From contig JAHDXO010000004.1 of the NCBI GenBank assembly GCA_023382975.1, positions 1 to 64,000 of the forward strand: a DNA stretch of 64,000 nucleotides, written 5' to 3'. Below, piece after piece: positions 18,328 through 30,250 of this stretch. The stretch is from Pirellulaceae bacterium (lineage in GTDB: Bacteria; Planctomycetota; Planctomycetia; Pirellulales; Pirellulaceae). The first letter of the stretch is position 1; each line of letters opens with the position of its first letter. The notes beneath the pieces are model-generated. The model saw only the letters and a program-made list of their open reading frames with translations. It was not told where the DNA came from and did not search any database. Made by a program: the position numbers and the translations under genes.

Positions 18328-20253
18328 TCAGCTCTCTTCGGGAGATTCTTCCAGGTAGGTGTAACCGCGGAGGCCCTCTTCGTAGACGCGGACGAAGCGG
18401 CCGGCTTGTTGATGGTCGATCAGGCCGCGGCGCACGGCGACTTCGACAGCGTTTTGCAACTGGTTCAACAGGTCGCGGTCCTTGTACTGCACGTACTCCA
18501 GCACCTCGCTGACCGTGTCGCCGCGGATGATCGAGGCCAGTACGATCTCGCCTTCGTCCGTCAAATCGACATGCACCGCGTTGGTGTCGCCGAACAGGTT
18601 GTGCAAATCGCCCAGGATTTCCTGGTAGGCGCCTAGCAGGCAGACGGACAGCAGGTAGGGCGATCCGTCGAAGCGATGGACAGCCAGCGAACGCTTGACG
18701 TCGCGGCGGTCGATGAACTTGTCGATCTTGCCGTCCGAGTCGCAGGTGACGTCGCCCAGCACCGCGCGGCGGGTGGGCCGTTCGTTCAGGCGGTGGACGG
18801 GCATGATGGGAAACAACTGGTTGATCGCCCAGCTATCGGGCATCGATTGGAACAGCGAAAAATTGCAGAAGTAGGTATCCGAGAGCATCGCGTCCAGACC
18901 TTCGAGTTCCTCGGGCACGTACTCCAATTGCTCGACCATCCGCTGGATGCGGTGGCAGATGCCGAAGAAGATCTTCTCGGCCAGGTAGCGGTGTTCCAGC
19001 GGCAGGTAGCCCGTGCTGAACAGGCTCATCGCCGTATCCAGCGACTGCGTCGCGTCGTGGAAGCTTTCCAGCACGTTCCGCAGAGTCAGGTCGTGGTAGG
19101 TCATCAGCAGATCGTGCAGCGGCTGCTCGACGTCGTCGTCCAATTGCTTGGGCAACTCGTTGCGGAACCCTTGTTCGGAGACCCCCAGCACGCCGAAGAC
19201 CAGCACGCTGTGGTAGGCCGCCACCGCGCGGCCGCTCTCCGAAATGATGTTCGGATGCGGAACGTTGGCATCGTCGCAGACGGTCTGGATGTGGTAGACG
19301 ACGTCGTTCGCGTATTCCTGCAAGCTGTAGTTCATGCTGGATTCGAAGTTCGTCTGCGAGCCGTCGTAGTCGACCCCCAACCCGCCGCCGATGTCCAGGT
19401 ACTCCAGGCCGGTCCCGCGGCGCGCCAAGTCGACATACACCCGCGCGGCCTCGTTGATCGCCGCTTTGATGTGGCGGATGTTGGTGATCTGGCTGCCCAG
19501 ATGGAAATGCAGCAGCTTGAAACAGTCGCTCATGCCGCGCGCCCGCAACACGTCCAGCGCTTCGAGGATCTCCCCGACGGTCAGACCGAATTTCGAACGG
19601 TAGCCGCCGGACGATTGCCAGCGGCCCGAGCCGCGCGCGGCCAACTTGATCCGCATCCCGATCTGCGGCCGCACGCCTACGCGTTCGGCGTACTTCAGAA
19701 TCAAGTCCAGCTCCGTAAATTTCTCGACCACCGGGATCACGTGCCGGCCGATCCGCTGTGCCAGCATGGCCATCTCGATGAACTCGGCGTCCTTGAAGCC
19801 GTTGCAGATGATCGGCATCCCCGGTTCCGTCATCGCCACAACCGCCAGCAACTCGGGCTTGCTGCCGGCTTCGAGTCCGAACCCGTAGTTCCGGCCGTGA
19901 CCGACGATCTCCTCGACGACCTGCCGCTGCTGATTCACCTTGATCGGGTAGACGCAGCCGTAGCTGCCCTTGTAGTCGTGCTGTTCGATCGCCTGCTTGA
20001 ACACATCGTGCAGTTCCCGCAAGCGGTCTTTCAGAATGCCGTTGAAACGCAACAGGATCGGCAGTTCGAGCCCGCGCATCTGCAATTGGTCGACCAGCGT
20101 CTTCAAGTCGATCTTGCGCTGCGGGTCTTTTTCCGGGTGAACGCACAGATGGCCCTGCGGACTGATGGAGAAGTACCCATTGCCCCAGCGCGGCAAGTCG
20201 TACAGATCCATCGCTTCGGCAATGGTCCAAGGCGAAGTCACTTGTTCGATCAC
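18328..20253 (-). CDS. speA: Biosynthetic arginine decarboxylase
   Basis: This PLP enzyme converts arginine to agmatine, the first step of the agmatine route to polyamines. Seen are the PLP lysine in YPIKVNQQRQV (~residue 105), LLHFHLGSQI, the phosphate-binding GGGLGVDYDGS and the substrate/dimer region CDSDGK in the C-terminal domain. The length (~641 aa) fits SpeA. I chose GTG 20253, which has GAGGA seven bases upstream and puts the usual WTIxEAxDLY opening near the N-terminus. The frame extends to a GTG at 20310, but that start lies inside a dispersed repeat (20300-20413), so those residues are probably not translated or are recently acquired. It is co-oriented with acnA. Confidence 0.94.
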   Translation of the reverse strand: MIEQVTSPWTIAEAMDLYDLPRWGNGYFSISPQGHLCVHPEKDPQRKIDLKTLVDQLQMRGLELPILLRFNGILKDRLRELHDVFKQAIEQHDYKGSYGCVYPIKVNQQRQVVEEIVGHGRNYGFGLEAGSKPELLAVVAMTEPGMPIICNGFKDAEFIEMAMLAQRIGRHVIPVVEKFTELDLILKYAERVGVRPQIGMRIKLAARGSGRWQSSGGYRSKFGLTVGEILEALDVLRARGMSDCFKLLHFHLGSQITNIRHIKAAINEAARVYVDLARRGTGLEYLDIGGGLGVDYDGSQTNFESSMNYSLQEYANDVVYHIQTVCDDANVPHPNIISESGRAVAAYHSVLVFGVLGVSEQGFRNELPKQLDDDVEQPLHDLLMTYHDLTLRNVLESFHDATQSLDTAMSLFSTGYLPLEHRYLAEKIFFGICHRIQRMVEQLEYVPEELEGLDAMLSDTYFCNFSLFQSMPDSWAINQLFPIMPVHRLNERPTRRAVLGDVTCDSDGKIDKFIDRRDVKRSLAVHRFDGSPYLLSVCLLGAYQEILGDLHNLFGDTNAVHVDLTDEGEIVLASIIRGDTVSEVLEYVQYKDRDLLNQLQNAVEVAVRRGLIDHQQAGRFVRVYEEGLRGYTYLEESPEES

Positions 20254-20299
20254 AGGCAAGTCCTCGGGGGAAAGGCCGATGGGGTCGGAAGTTGTTCTG

Positions 20300-20413
20300 T
20301 TGGAGTTCACGCTTCAGCGTGTCTGTGTGCTTTCGTCCCCCTTGCCGCAAAACGCGACGGCAAGGCAGCACGGGAAGTCAATAAAGGGAGACGCGCTGAA
20401 GCGTGAACTCCAA
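20300..20413. repeat. Dispersed inverted repeat, family A (best copy)
   Basis: The left arm at 20300-20323 (TTGGAGTTCACGCTTCAGCG...) and right arm at 20390-20413 (...CTGAAGCGTGAACTCCAA) are complementary at 23 of 24 positions, around a 66-base centre. The element lies between acnA and speA and overlaps the longest possible speA reading frame. Related copies lie at 9177-9256 and 49781-49842. It encodes no protein, so it is a REP/MITE-like non-autonomous repeat by appearance. Confidence 0.85.
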
Positions 20414-20425
20414 CGCCAGGGTCTC

Positions 20426-23146
<2,721 letters not shown>

Positions 23147-23743
23147 TGAACTGGTCCACCCCTTTTGGAAAAAGTAGACAGCGGACGGGCGTGAAAGCCA
23201 GGAACGTCGAGGCCCAATCGCTCGCGAGCGACCAACCTACCCCGTATTTCTACGGTGTCTGCTCGATACCATTCCTCTCTCTACCCAGCCACACCTGCCC
23301 GGACGGATTCGCAAACCCGATGATTCTAGTGAATTGCCTGCCGTTGTTAAGGCGGCAGTCGCGGCAGCAACCCGAACTCCTTGGCATTCTGATGTTCGTT
23401 CCGGCCTCAAACCGTGAATCGTGCCAATTCCGGGGTTTATGGAATGGAGCGGTTCTCGCTCGCAGCGGCACGGTTGACGGGATACCGTCTTGGCAGCCGC
23501 CGCCCGCTCGGCTTTGGTCGCTTGCCCTTCCAGATCGTTCACCACGATGGCGAGCGGCGGGTTCGAGCTAGCGTCGCATTCACCGGGGTGTGCCGCAGGC
23601 GGCGGTGGGCAAAATCGACGTAGCATCAACGCTTTCACTCGGTTAGACTACGCCTTTCAACGTGGGACATTCTATCGCCATTGGTTCGGGGATGTTCCCG
23701 GTATGCCGCACGCGTTTCGGCCCAGAGCGCACGGAGGTGCTCG
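23147..23743. other. Intergenic stretch, 597 bases, between divergent genes
   Basis: It lies between acnA (leftward) and the SbcD-like gene (rightward). Short open frames on both strands lack ribosome sites and do not look like protein. The promoters of both genes should be here, but I could not point to convincing hexamers. Confidence 0.4.
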
Positions 23744-24973
23744 ATGTCGGGAGAGTCAGTCGCCTTTGTTCACGCTTCCGATTTTCATTTGGAACAACCG
23801 CCTTATGGACTGACGGAGATTCCGGACCATCTGCGCCAGATCTTGGCGGATGCTCCGATGCAGGCGGCGGCGCGCGTGTTCGAAACGGCCATCTTGGAGG
23901 ATGTCGACTTTGTGCTGCTCTCGGGCGATCTGGTCGATCCTCAAACGTCCGGAGCCCGCGCGCTGGCATTTTTGTTGGAGCAATTCGAATTACTCCGCGA
24001 GCAACGGATCGCCGTGTACTGGATCGGGGGCCAATTGGACGGTCCCGACCGCTGGCCCGAGGAATTAGTTCTGCCCGACAACGTGCAACTGTTTCCGCGG
24101 GGCCAGTTGAAGCAGTGCCTGTTCCGGCGCAACGATCACCCGGTGGCGACGATCATCGGCGTCAGCTCGGGGGGCGACGGCGCGGTCGATGCCGGCTTGT
24201 TCCGCATCGAGCCGACCGACCGGTTCACAGTGGCGTTGGCTTATGGCCGCACGGAGGCCAGTTCGCTGGCCGGCTACAAACAGATCGACTATTGGGCGCT
24301 GGGCGGGTTGCATCAGGCCAAGACGCTGTTCCAGTCGCCTCAGACGGCCTGTTACCCGGGCAGCCCGCAAGGCCGCTCGATCGATGAACCCGGCCTGCAT
24401 GGCTGTACGCTGGGCCGCGTCGACCGGGGCCGAACGGCTCAGACGAAGTTCATCCCCACCGACTGTCTGCGGTGGTGCAGCGAATCGATCGCCATGCCCG
24501 AGAGCACACACCGCAACGACCTGCAACGCCATCTGCGCGGCAGGATGCAGCGGATCGCGGCCGAGGCGAACGGCTGCAGCATTCTGATGGCCTGGCAGAT
24601 CGAGACAGAGGGAGCGTTGGCGGGCCAATTGCGAGGCGGCCTGGACCGCGAGCTGGTCGATTGGCTGCGGACCGAATTCGGCCGCGCCCAGCCAGTGGTC
24701 TGGACGACGGAGTTGAAGGTCAAGTCGTCGGCCGTCGTGCCGGCGGAGAGTTACGAGGAAGATACGATCCTGGGCGATTTCCTGCGCGCCGTCCGCCAGC
24801 ATCGGCAGAACGAGCGGATGCCGCTGGATTTCACCGGCTACTTGCCCGAGCGCGGCAAGAATCGTGCGTTGGCCGCTGTGTTCGACACGGGCGAAGACGT
24901 TTCGCGTCTGGGCCTGCTCGAAGAAGCGGCCGCTTTGGGAGCTGACCTGTTGCGGGGCGAAGATGTCCTCTAA
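23744..24973 (+). CDS. Degenerate SbcD/YhaO-like metallophosphoesterase
   Basis: ATG 23744 has an excellent GGAGGTG site upstream; 409 aa. The N-terminal calcineurin-like fold is clear: HASDFHLEQP (Asp13, His15) and LLSGDLVDP (Asp62). The other metal and catalytic motifs are broken. GNHD reads GQLD (96-99), the later His of the 'vllaHG' strand is Tyr (ALAYG, ~167), and GHxH reads GGLH (187-190). Mre11/SbcD nucleases need these ligands for Mn-dependent cleavage, so this protein is probably not a nuclease and may have become a structural or DNA-binding partner. The C-terminal capping region (~260-409) is retained. It sits 42 bases upstream of the SbcC-like ATPase. An alternative is residual one-metal activity. 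Confidence 0.82.
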   Translation: MSGESVAFVHASDFHLEQPPYGLTEIPDHLRQILADAPMQAAARVFETAILEDVDFVLLSGDLVDPQTSGARALAFLLEQFELLREQRIAVYWIGGQLDGPDRWPEELVLPDNVQLFPRGQLKQCLFRRNDHPVATIIGVSSGGDGAVDAGLFRIEPTDRFTVALAYGRTEASSLAGYKQIDYWALGGLHQAKTLFQSPQTACYPGSPQGRSIDEPGLHGCTLGRVDRGRTAQTKFIPTDCLRWCSESIAMPESTHRNDLQRHLRGRMQRIAAEANGCSILMAWQIETEGALAGQLRGGLDRELVDWLRTEFGRAQPVVWTTELKVKSSAVVPAESYEEDTILGDFLRAVRQHRQNERMPLDFTGYLPERGKNRALAAVFDTGEDVSRLGLLEEAAALGADLLRGEDVL

Positions 24974-25015
24974 GTCAGCACGACCGACGTTGCCTTTCAC
25001 GGCGGAGACGGGAAG

Positions 25016-28000
25016 GTGAGAATCACCGATGTGGAAATCGAAGGCTTCGGCGCCTGGAGCGACCTCAAGCTGGATCACGTATCCGAAGGGCTGACGGTCT
25101 TCTACGGTCCCAACGAAGCGGGAAAAACGACGCTGATGGAGTTCGTCCGCAGCGTGCTGTACGGCTATTCGGCCGAGCGCCGCAGCCGCTATCTGCCGCC
25201 GGTCGCGGGTGGCCGGGGCGGTGGCGCCCTGGACGTGGTCGGCGCCGGCGGGCGATTCACCATCCGGCGGACGCCCGGCAGCTTGAACGGCGACGATTTG
25301 GGACGCGTCGAGGTGCTGTCGCCGCAGGGATCGCGTCAAGGCCAGCACGTGTTGGGATCGCTGCTGTCGGGGATCGACGAACCGATCTTCAACAACGTGT
25401 TTGCCGTCGGGCTCCGCGAGCTTCAGGAACTGGGCACGCTGGACGACACCGAGGCGGCTGCTCACCTTTACAAGCTGACCAGCGGCCTGGACCGCGTTTC
25501 GCTGATCGATGTCATGCGGCAATTAGAAGCGGCCCGCAACCAGATCCTGGCCGCCGACGGCAGCCGGTCCGAATTGATCGAATTGATCGAACAGCGCGAC
25601 GCGCTGCGCGCGGAGATCAAGGAACTGGCGGTCAGCGGCCAGCGTTGGACGCAACTGGCCGCCCAACGGTCCGCCCTGCAAGAGGAACTCCAACGCCTGG
25701 ACGAAAATATCGACCGGATGGAACGCGAATCGCGGGCGGTCGAAGTGGCGATCCAAGTGCGTGCCGATTGGAAACAGCGCATCGACGCCTCGCAGAAACT
25801 CGAAAAACTGGGGCGTCCCGTCCAGCTTCCCGAGCGGGCGGTCGAACGCATCGATGCGATGCAGAAGGAGATCGCCGAACACCGCGAGGCGATCGAACAG
25901 ATCAAGCGGCGCCGCCGGGTGATCGTCGAAGAGGCCAACGCCCAACCGATCAACCGGCAATTGTGGACCCATGCGGGCCGGATCGAAGCCCTCTGCGAGC
26001 ATGCCCCGTGGATCGGTTCCCTGGAGACGCAAGTCAAGCAATTGCACGACGAGATCGACGAACTCCAGCAGACGCTCCGCACCCAATGGGAGCGGCTGGG
26101 ACTTGGTCCCGGCGAGATCCCTGAGATCACTCCGGAGCTGTCGCACCGCACCCTGACCGCACTCCGTTCGCCCGCCCGCGCCGTCCAGGACGCGCAGCAG
26201 CGTATCCAGGACGCTCAGGCGGAACGCGACGCGGTGCGGCGCGAGGCCGAGGAGATCGGCAAGCAGCTTCAGGCGGAATTGGCGGAAACCGGCGAGACGG
26301 AACTGGAGCGGGCCTTGGACGAAGCCGGTCACCGCGTCGGCAGATTCCGGCGGCTGGTTCAACTGGAGGAACGGATCGAGAAACTCGATCGTCATCGCAA
26401 GGAATTGGAACAGGACCGTCGCCAATTGCTCGAAGAACAAGTGCTCCCCGTCCAGACGCTGATCTGGTGCGGCGTGCCCTTCGTCGTCGGTGTGGCCATG
26501 ATCCTCGCCTCGTTCCTGTGGGATTGGGTGGCGAAACTGGGTTGGACCGTGACGATCCTGGGTTTCGCGTGCTGGGCTCTGGCCGTGGTGACCAAACTGC
26601 TGCTGGAGAAGTCGCTGGGGAGCGATCTGGATGCCTGTGTGCGGCAGATCGACAAAGTCAAGCGTCAACTGCGGACGCTGGCCGAAGAGCGCGAGCAACT
26701 CGACCAGCAACTGCCCTCGGGCGGCGGACCGCTGGATGCGCGCGTCAAAGCAGCCGAACAGTACGTCAAGCGACTCGAAGAACTCACGCCGCTGGACGCC
26801 AAGCGGCAGGCCGCGCTCAACGGCTCCGAAACGACCAAGGAGAAGGCCAGTCGCGCCGCGGAAGATCTCCGCGAAGCCCAGCAGCAATGGCGCGCCGCTT
26901 TGCGCTCGGTCAACCTGCCCGAGTCCTTCCGGCCCGAACACATCCAGCAGTTGTCGGAAGGCAACGACCAGACCGTGCAACTCGGTCGCCGGCTGCAGAT
27001 GCGCCGCCAGGAACTGCAGGAACGCGAAACCGAGCTGACGACGATCACCAAACGCGTCGAAGAATTGATGAAGGACGTTCACATCACGGCTGCCAGTTCC
27101 GACCCACGCACGCAACTGCGCCAGGTCGCCGCGGCAATGACCGAGCAGCGGCAATGGATCGCGCGCCGCCGGGAGATCCGGCAGGAACACCGCGACTTGA
27201 AACGCCGCTTCCGGGACGCCGCGGGAAAACTCCGGAAACTGTTGCTCCAGCGAAGGACCCTGCTGCAGCAGGCCCATGTCAGCGACGACGACCAACTGCG
27301 CAAGCTGGCCCAGCGTCAGGCCCGCATCCAGGAACTGACCAACCTGCGCAACGACTTGAACCAACGGATCAAGCTGTCGATCGGCAGTCAATGCACCGAG
27401 GCCGCGGTGGGCGAGGTGTTGCAGACGCACGGCGACGACCGCTTGGAATCCTACTGGGAGCGTTTGCTGGCTCGGTTGCAGGACGCCCAGTCGAAGCTGA
27501 CCCAACTGCACGAACACCGTGGCCAGATGGTGCAGGAGATGAAGTCGCTGTCCGAGGACCGCCGCTTGGGCGACGCCAAACTCAAGCTCGGGACCGTCGA
27601 GGAACGCATCCGCCGCGACGTCCAACGCTGGCGCGTGCTGGCCGTTACCAGCCTGATGCTCGAGGCTATCCGGCAGATCTACGAGACGGAACGGCAACCC
27701 GAGACGCTGGCCGAAGCCAGCACCTACCTGGTGCGTCTGACCGAAGGCCGCTACCAACGCGTCTGGACGCCGCTGAGCGAAGACATCCTGCGAGTCGACA
27801 CCGCCAACGGCGAATCGCTGCCGCTGGACGTGCTCAGCCAAGGCACGCGCGAAGCCGTGTTCCTCAGCCTGCGTCTGGCGCTGGCCGCTGCCTACGCCCG
27901 GCGCGGCGCCTTGCTGCCGCTGGTCCTGGACGATGTGCTGGTCAATCTGGACGTGAAGCGAGCCAAAATGGCCGCCGAAGTGCTCCGCGATTTTGCCAGC

Positions 28001-28579
28001 AGCGGTCACCAGATGATGTTGTTCACGTGCCACCATCACATCCTCCGCATCTTCCAGGCGGCGGGCGTCGAAGTCCGCCTGCTGCCGGTGCGCAACGGCA
28101 TGGACCAATCCGATTGGGCCGACGAAGACGAATTGCTCGAACGGCAAGTGGTCGAGGATGAAGCCCAAGAAGAGATCGAGGAAGTCGAAGACGTCGCGGA
28201 AGTCGCCGAACCGAAGATGCAGGAACCCGAAGTCGTCGCGGAGCAAGCCCCCGAACCCGAAGCGGCCAGCGAGCCCGAGGAACTCGAAGAGGAAGAGGAA
28301 CCAGACCAAGTCGAGGAAGTTGCTGAGGAACCCGAGGAAGAACTCGAAGTGGAAGAGTTCGAGGACGAGGAAAGTGAGTTCCACGACACGTCGATGGACG
28401 ACCAGGACGAAGACCCCGGCGATCAAGACGAGGATTTCGGCGATCCGGACGAAGCGGCGCGCCCACTGTGGGACGACCTGCAAGAGCTGCGACTGGCCGA
28501 CGACGACCGTTACGCCCTGCAACCCGCGGGCGCCGACACCGGCCACTACGCCGCTCGCTGGTGGGAGCAACAAGACTGA
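25016..28579 (+). CDS. SbcC/YhaN-like AAA ATPase with membrane helices in the coiled coil
   Basis: GTG 25016 opens MRITDVEIEGFGAWSDL, the standard YhaN/Rad50 beginning; 1187 aa. Walker A is GPNEAGKTT (31-39). Long coiled-coil arms (~180-470 and ~535-900) flank two hydrophobic helices (~480-502, IWCGVPFVVGVAMILASFLW; ~510-535, WTVTILGFACWALAVVTKLL) where Rad50/SbcC would have a zinc hook; no CxxC is there. The C-terminal ATPase half has the VLSQGTREAVFLSLRLAL signature, Walker B LPLVLDDVLVNLD and CHHH after it. An acidic Glu/Asp-rich tail (~1036-1150) is appended. It is encoded with the SbcD-like protein, so they likely form a complex, perhaps tethered to the membrane, in DNA repair or chromosome handling. 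Confidence 0.85.
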   Translation: MRITDVEIEGFGAWSDLKLDHVSEGLTVFYGPNEAGKTTLMEFVRSVLYGYSAERRSRYLPPVAGGRGGGALDVVGAGGRFTIRRTPGSLNGDDLGRVEVLSPQGSRQGQHVLGSLLSGIDEPIFNNVFAVGLRELQELGTLDDTEAAAHLYKLTSGLDRVSLIDVMRQLEAARNQILAADGSRSELIELIEQRDALRAEIKELAVSGQRWTQLAAQRSALQEELQRLDENIDRMERESRAVEVAIQVRADWKQRIDASQKLEKLGRPVQLPERAVERIDAMQKEIAEHREAIEQIKRRRRVIVEEANAQPINRQLWTHAGRIEALCEHAPWIGSLETQVKQLHDEIDELQQTLRTQWERLGLGPGEIPEITPELSHRTLTALRSPARAVQDAQQRIQDAQAERDAVRREAEEIGKQLQAELAETGETELERALDEAGHRVGRFRRLVQLEERIEKLDRHRKELEQDRRQLLEEQVLPVQTLIWCGVPFVVGVAMILASFLWDWVAKLGWTVTILGFACWALAVVTKLLLEKSLGSDLDACVRQIDKVKRQLRTLAEEREQLDQQLPSGGGPLDARVKAAEQYVKRLEELTPLDAKRQAALNGSETTKEKASRAAEDLREAQQQWRAALRSVNLPESFRPEHIQQLSEGNDQTVQLGRRLQMRRQELQERETELTTITKRVEELMKDVHITAASSDPRTQLRQVAAAMTEQRQWIARRREIRQEHRDLKRRFRDAAGKLRKLLLQRRTLLQQAHVSDDDQLRKLAQRQARIQELTNLRNDLNQRIKLSIGSQCTEAAVGEVLQTHGDDRLESYWERLLARLQDAQSKLTQLHEHRGQMVQEMKSLSEDRRLGDAKLKLGTVEERIRRDVQRWRVLAVTSLMLEAIRQIYETERQPETLAEASTYLVRLTEGRYQRVWTPLSEDILRVDTANGESLPLDVLSQGTREAVFLSLRLALAAAYARRGALLPLVLDDVLVNLDVKRAKMAAEVLRDFASSGHQMMLFTCHHHILRIFQAAGVEVRLLPVRNGMDQSDWADEDELLERQVVEDEAQEEIEEVEDVAEVAEPKMQEPEVVAEQAPEPEAASEPEELEEEEEPDQVEEVAEEPEEELEVEEFEDEESEFHDTSMDDQDEDPGDQDEDFGDPDEAARPLWDDLQELRLADDDRYALQPAGADTGHYAARWWEQQD

Positions 28580-28674
28580 TCTCGGAACGAGGGACGTGTC
28601 TCGGCGTCCCTTCACGTTCGGTTGACACTGGCGGCAGATCAGGCTACCTTGGCCACGAAACCAAGGAGAGTCCC

Positions 28675-30228
28675 ATGAATCGCTCGCTGGTGCTGCTCGC
28701 TGTTTGCTTCTCGACGATCAAATGCGTATTGACCACGCCGCACCTGGTTGCTCTCCGGGCCGCGGAAGCAGGCGGCGAGACATCGCTGCTGTGGGGCCGC
28801 GCAGGCGAGCGGTGGGAACCGGCCGGGCGATTGACGGACTACTCGTACGCCGGATATCGCCGCGGCGAGCGTCCGCTGCCCGAGCGCCACTCGGAGGTGA
28901 GCGTCAAGGATTTCGGCGCCATCGGCGACGGCAAGACCGACGACACCGCCGCCTTTCAGCGCGCTGTCAAGGAAGCGGGGGGCAAAGTAATCGCCGTTCC
29001 GGCCGGCCGCTACGTGTTGACCGACATCATCGAGATCACCGCTTCCGGCACGGTGCTGCAGGGAGCCGGACCGCAGCAGACAACGCTGTACGTACCGAGG
29101 CCCCTGGAGAAAATCCGCTCGAACATGGGAGCGACCACCAGCGGACAACCGACGTCGAACTACTCGTGGTCCGGAGGCATCGTCTGGGCTCGCGGCGACG
29201 AGGACCGCACTTTGCTGGCGAAAGTGACGTCCGCGGCACGACGAGGCGAGAAGGTACTGACCGTGGACCGGCCCGATCGTTTCCAGGTCGGCGCCGACGT
29301 CCGCCTGGAGCAGCAGGACGACGCCGACGGGACGTTGACGGCACATCAGTACGGTGGCGACCCCAGCGATTTCAGCCTGCTGCGGCGAGTGCGGCAGAGT
29401 TGGTCCGCCCGAGTCGCTCGGATCGACCGCGAGACGAAGACGGTCGTCCTGGACCGCCCGTTGCGGACGGACGTGCGGCCGGCATGGCAGCCGACGCTGC
29501 ATCCGGCGCGCAGTTCCGCCGAGGAGATCGGGATCGAGCGGTTGTCGTTCGAGTTTCCCGTCGAGCCGTACATGGGCCACTTCACAGAACTGGGCTACAA
29601 CGCCATTGCGTTCAGCAGCGTCCGGAACAGTTGGGTCCGCGATGTCGAAATTCGCCAGGCCGACAGCGGTATGTTCATCGGCGGCAGCAACAATACGATC
29701 ACCGGCGTGACCTGGATTTCCGACCGGCGGCGCGATCCAGCACGCAACGCCACGGGGCATCACGGCATCACGCTCAACGGCACCGATCTGCTGCTGAGCG
29801 ATTTCGATTTCCGCACCAAATTCATCCACGACATCACGATGAGCCGCGGCTCGGCAGGCAATGTCGTGATGGACGGACGCGGCGAGGATTTGACGTTCGA
29901 CCACCACAAGTACGCGAACCACGCGAATCTGTTCACCAACATCAATGCCGGCGTGGGAACAAACATCTTCATGTCTGGCGGGGGCGCGAAACTGGGCCGC
30001 CACTGCGGCGCATGGACCACCTGGTGGAACATCCGCACCAAACGACCTGTGCGGTTTCCCGCCGGTTGGGCCCCCGACCTGATCAACATCGTCGGCGTCG
30101 TGTCCAAGGAGGCGTCGACCACCAACACCGAAGGACGTTGGCTCGAAGCGATTGCGCCCGAACGGCTGGTTCCGCCGAACCTGTACGAAGCCCAGCGCAA
30201 CAAGCGACTGGGGACGACGAGTCGGTGA
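28675..30228 (+). CDS. Exported pectate-lyase-fold (right-handed beta-helix) protein
   Basis: ATG 28675 with AAGGAGAG upstream encodes 517 aa with an N-terminal hydrophobic signal (RSLVLLAVCFSTIKCVLT). Around residues 75-125 is the Pectate_lyase_3 opening VSVKDFGAIGDGKTDDTAAF followed by GGKVIAVPAGRYVLTDIIEI. Later repeats such as NAIAFSSVRNSWVRDVEI and FIGGSNNTITGVTW are beta-helix coils. The C-terminal WTTWWNIRTKRPVRFPAGW resembles the DUF4955-type end of such proteins. It is probably a secreted polysaccharide lyase or hydrolase. The substrate cannot be told from sequence, and catalytic residues are not assignable. Confidence 0.75.
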   Translation: MNRSLVLLAVCFSTIKCVLTTPHLVALRAAEAGGETSLLWGRAGERWEPAGRLTDYSYAGYRRGERPLPERHSEVSVKDFGAIGDGKTDDTAAFQRAVKEAGGKVIAVPAGRYVLTDIIEITASGTVLQGAGPQQTTLYVPRPLEKIRSNMGATTSGQPTSNYSWSGGIVWARGDEDRTLLAKVTSAARRGEKVLTVDRPDRFQVGADVRLEQQDDADGTLTAHQYGGDPSDFSLLRRVRQSWSARVARIDRETKTVVLDRPLRTDVRPAWQPTLHPARSSAEEIGIERLSFEFPVEPYMGHFTELGYNAIAFSSVRNSWVRDVEIRQADSGMFIGGSNNTITGVTWISDRRRDPARNATGHHGITLNGTDLLLSDFDFRTKFIHDITMSRGSAGNVVMDGRGEDLTFDHHKYANHANLFTNINAGVGTNIFMSGGGAKLGRHCGAWTTWWNIRTKRPVRFPAGWAPDLINIVGVVSKEASTTNTEGRWLEAIAPERLVPPNLYEAQRNKRLGTTSR

Positions 30229-30250
30229 GACGGTGCCGCAGCCGCCCATC

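Noticed and set aside
18676-20406. A 576-codon plus-strand frame opposite speA
   Set aside because: Shadow of SpeA, whose PLP and phosphate-binding motifs are on the other strand.
25523-28615. A 1030-codon open frame on the minus strand opposite the SbcC-like gene
   Set aside because: It mirrors the real gene in a GC-rich codon frame, has no ribosome site or recognisable domain, and is Leu/Phe/Gln-rich as expected for an antisense shadow.
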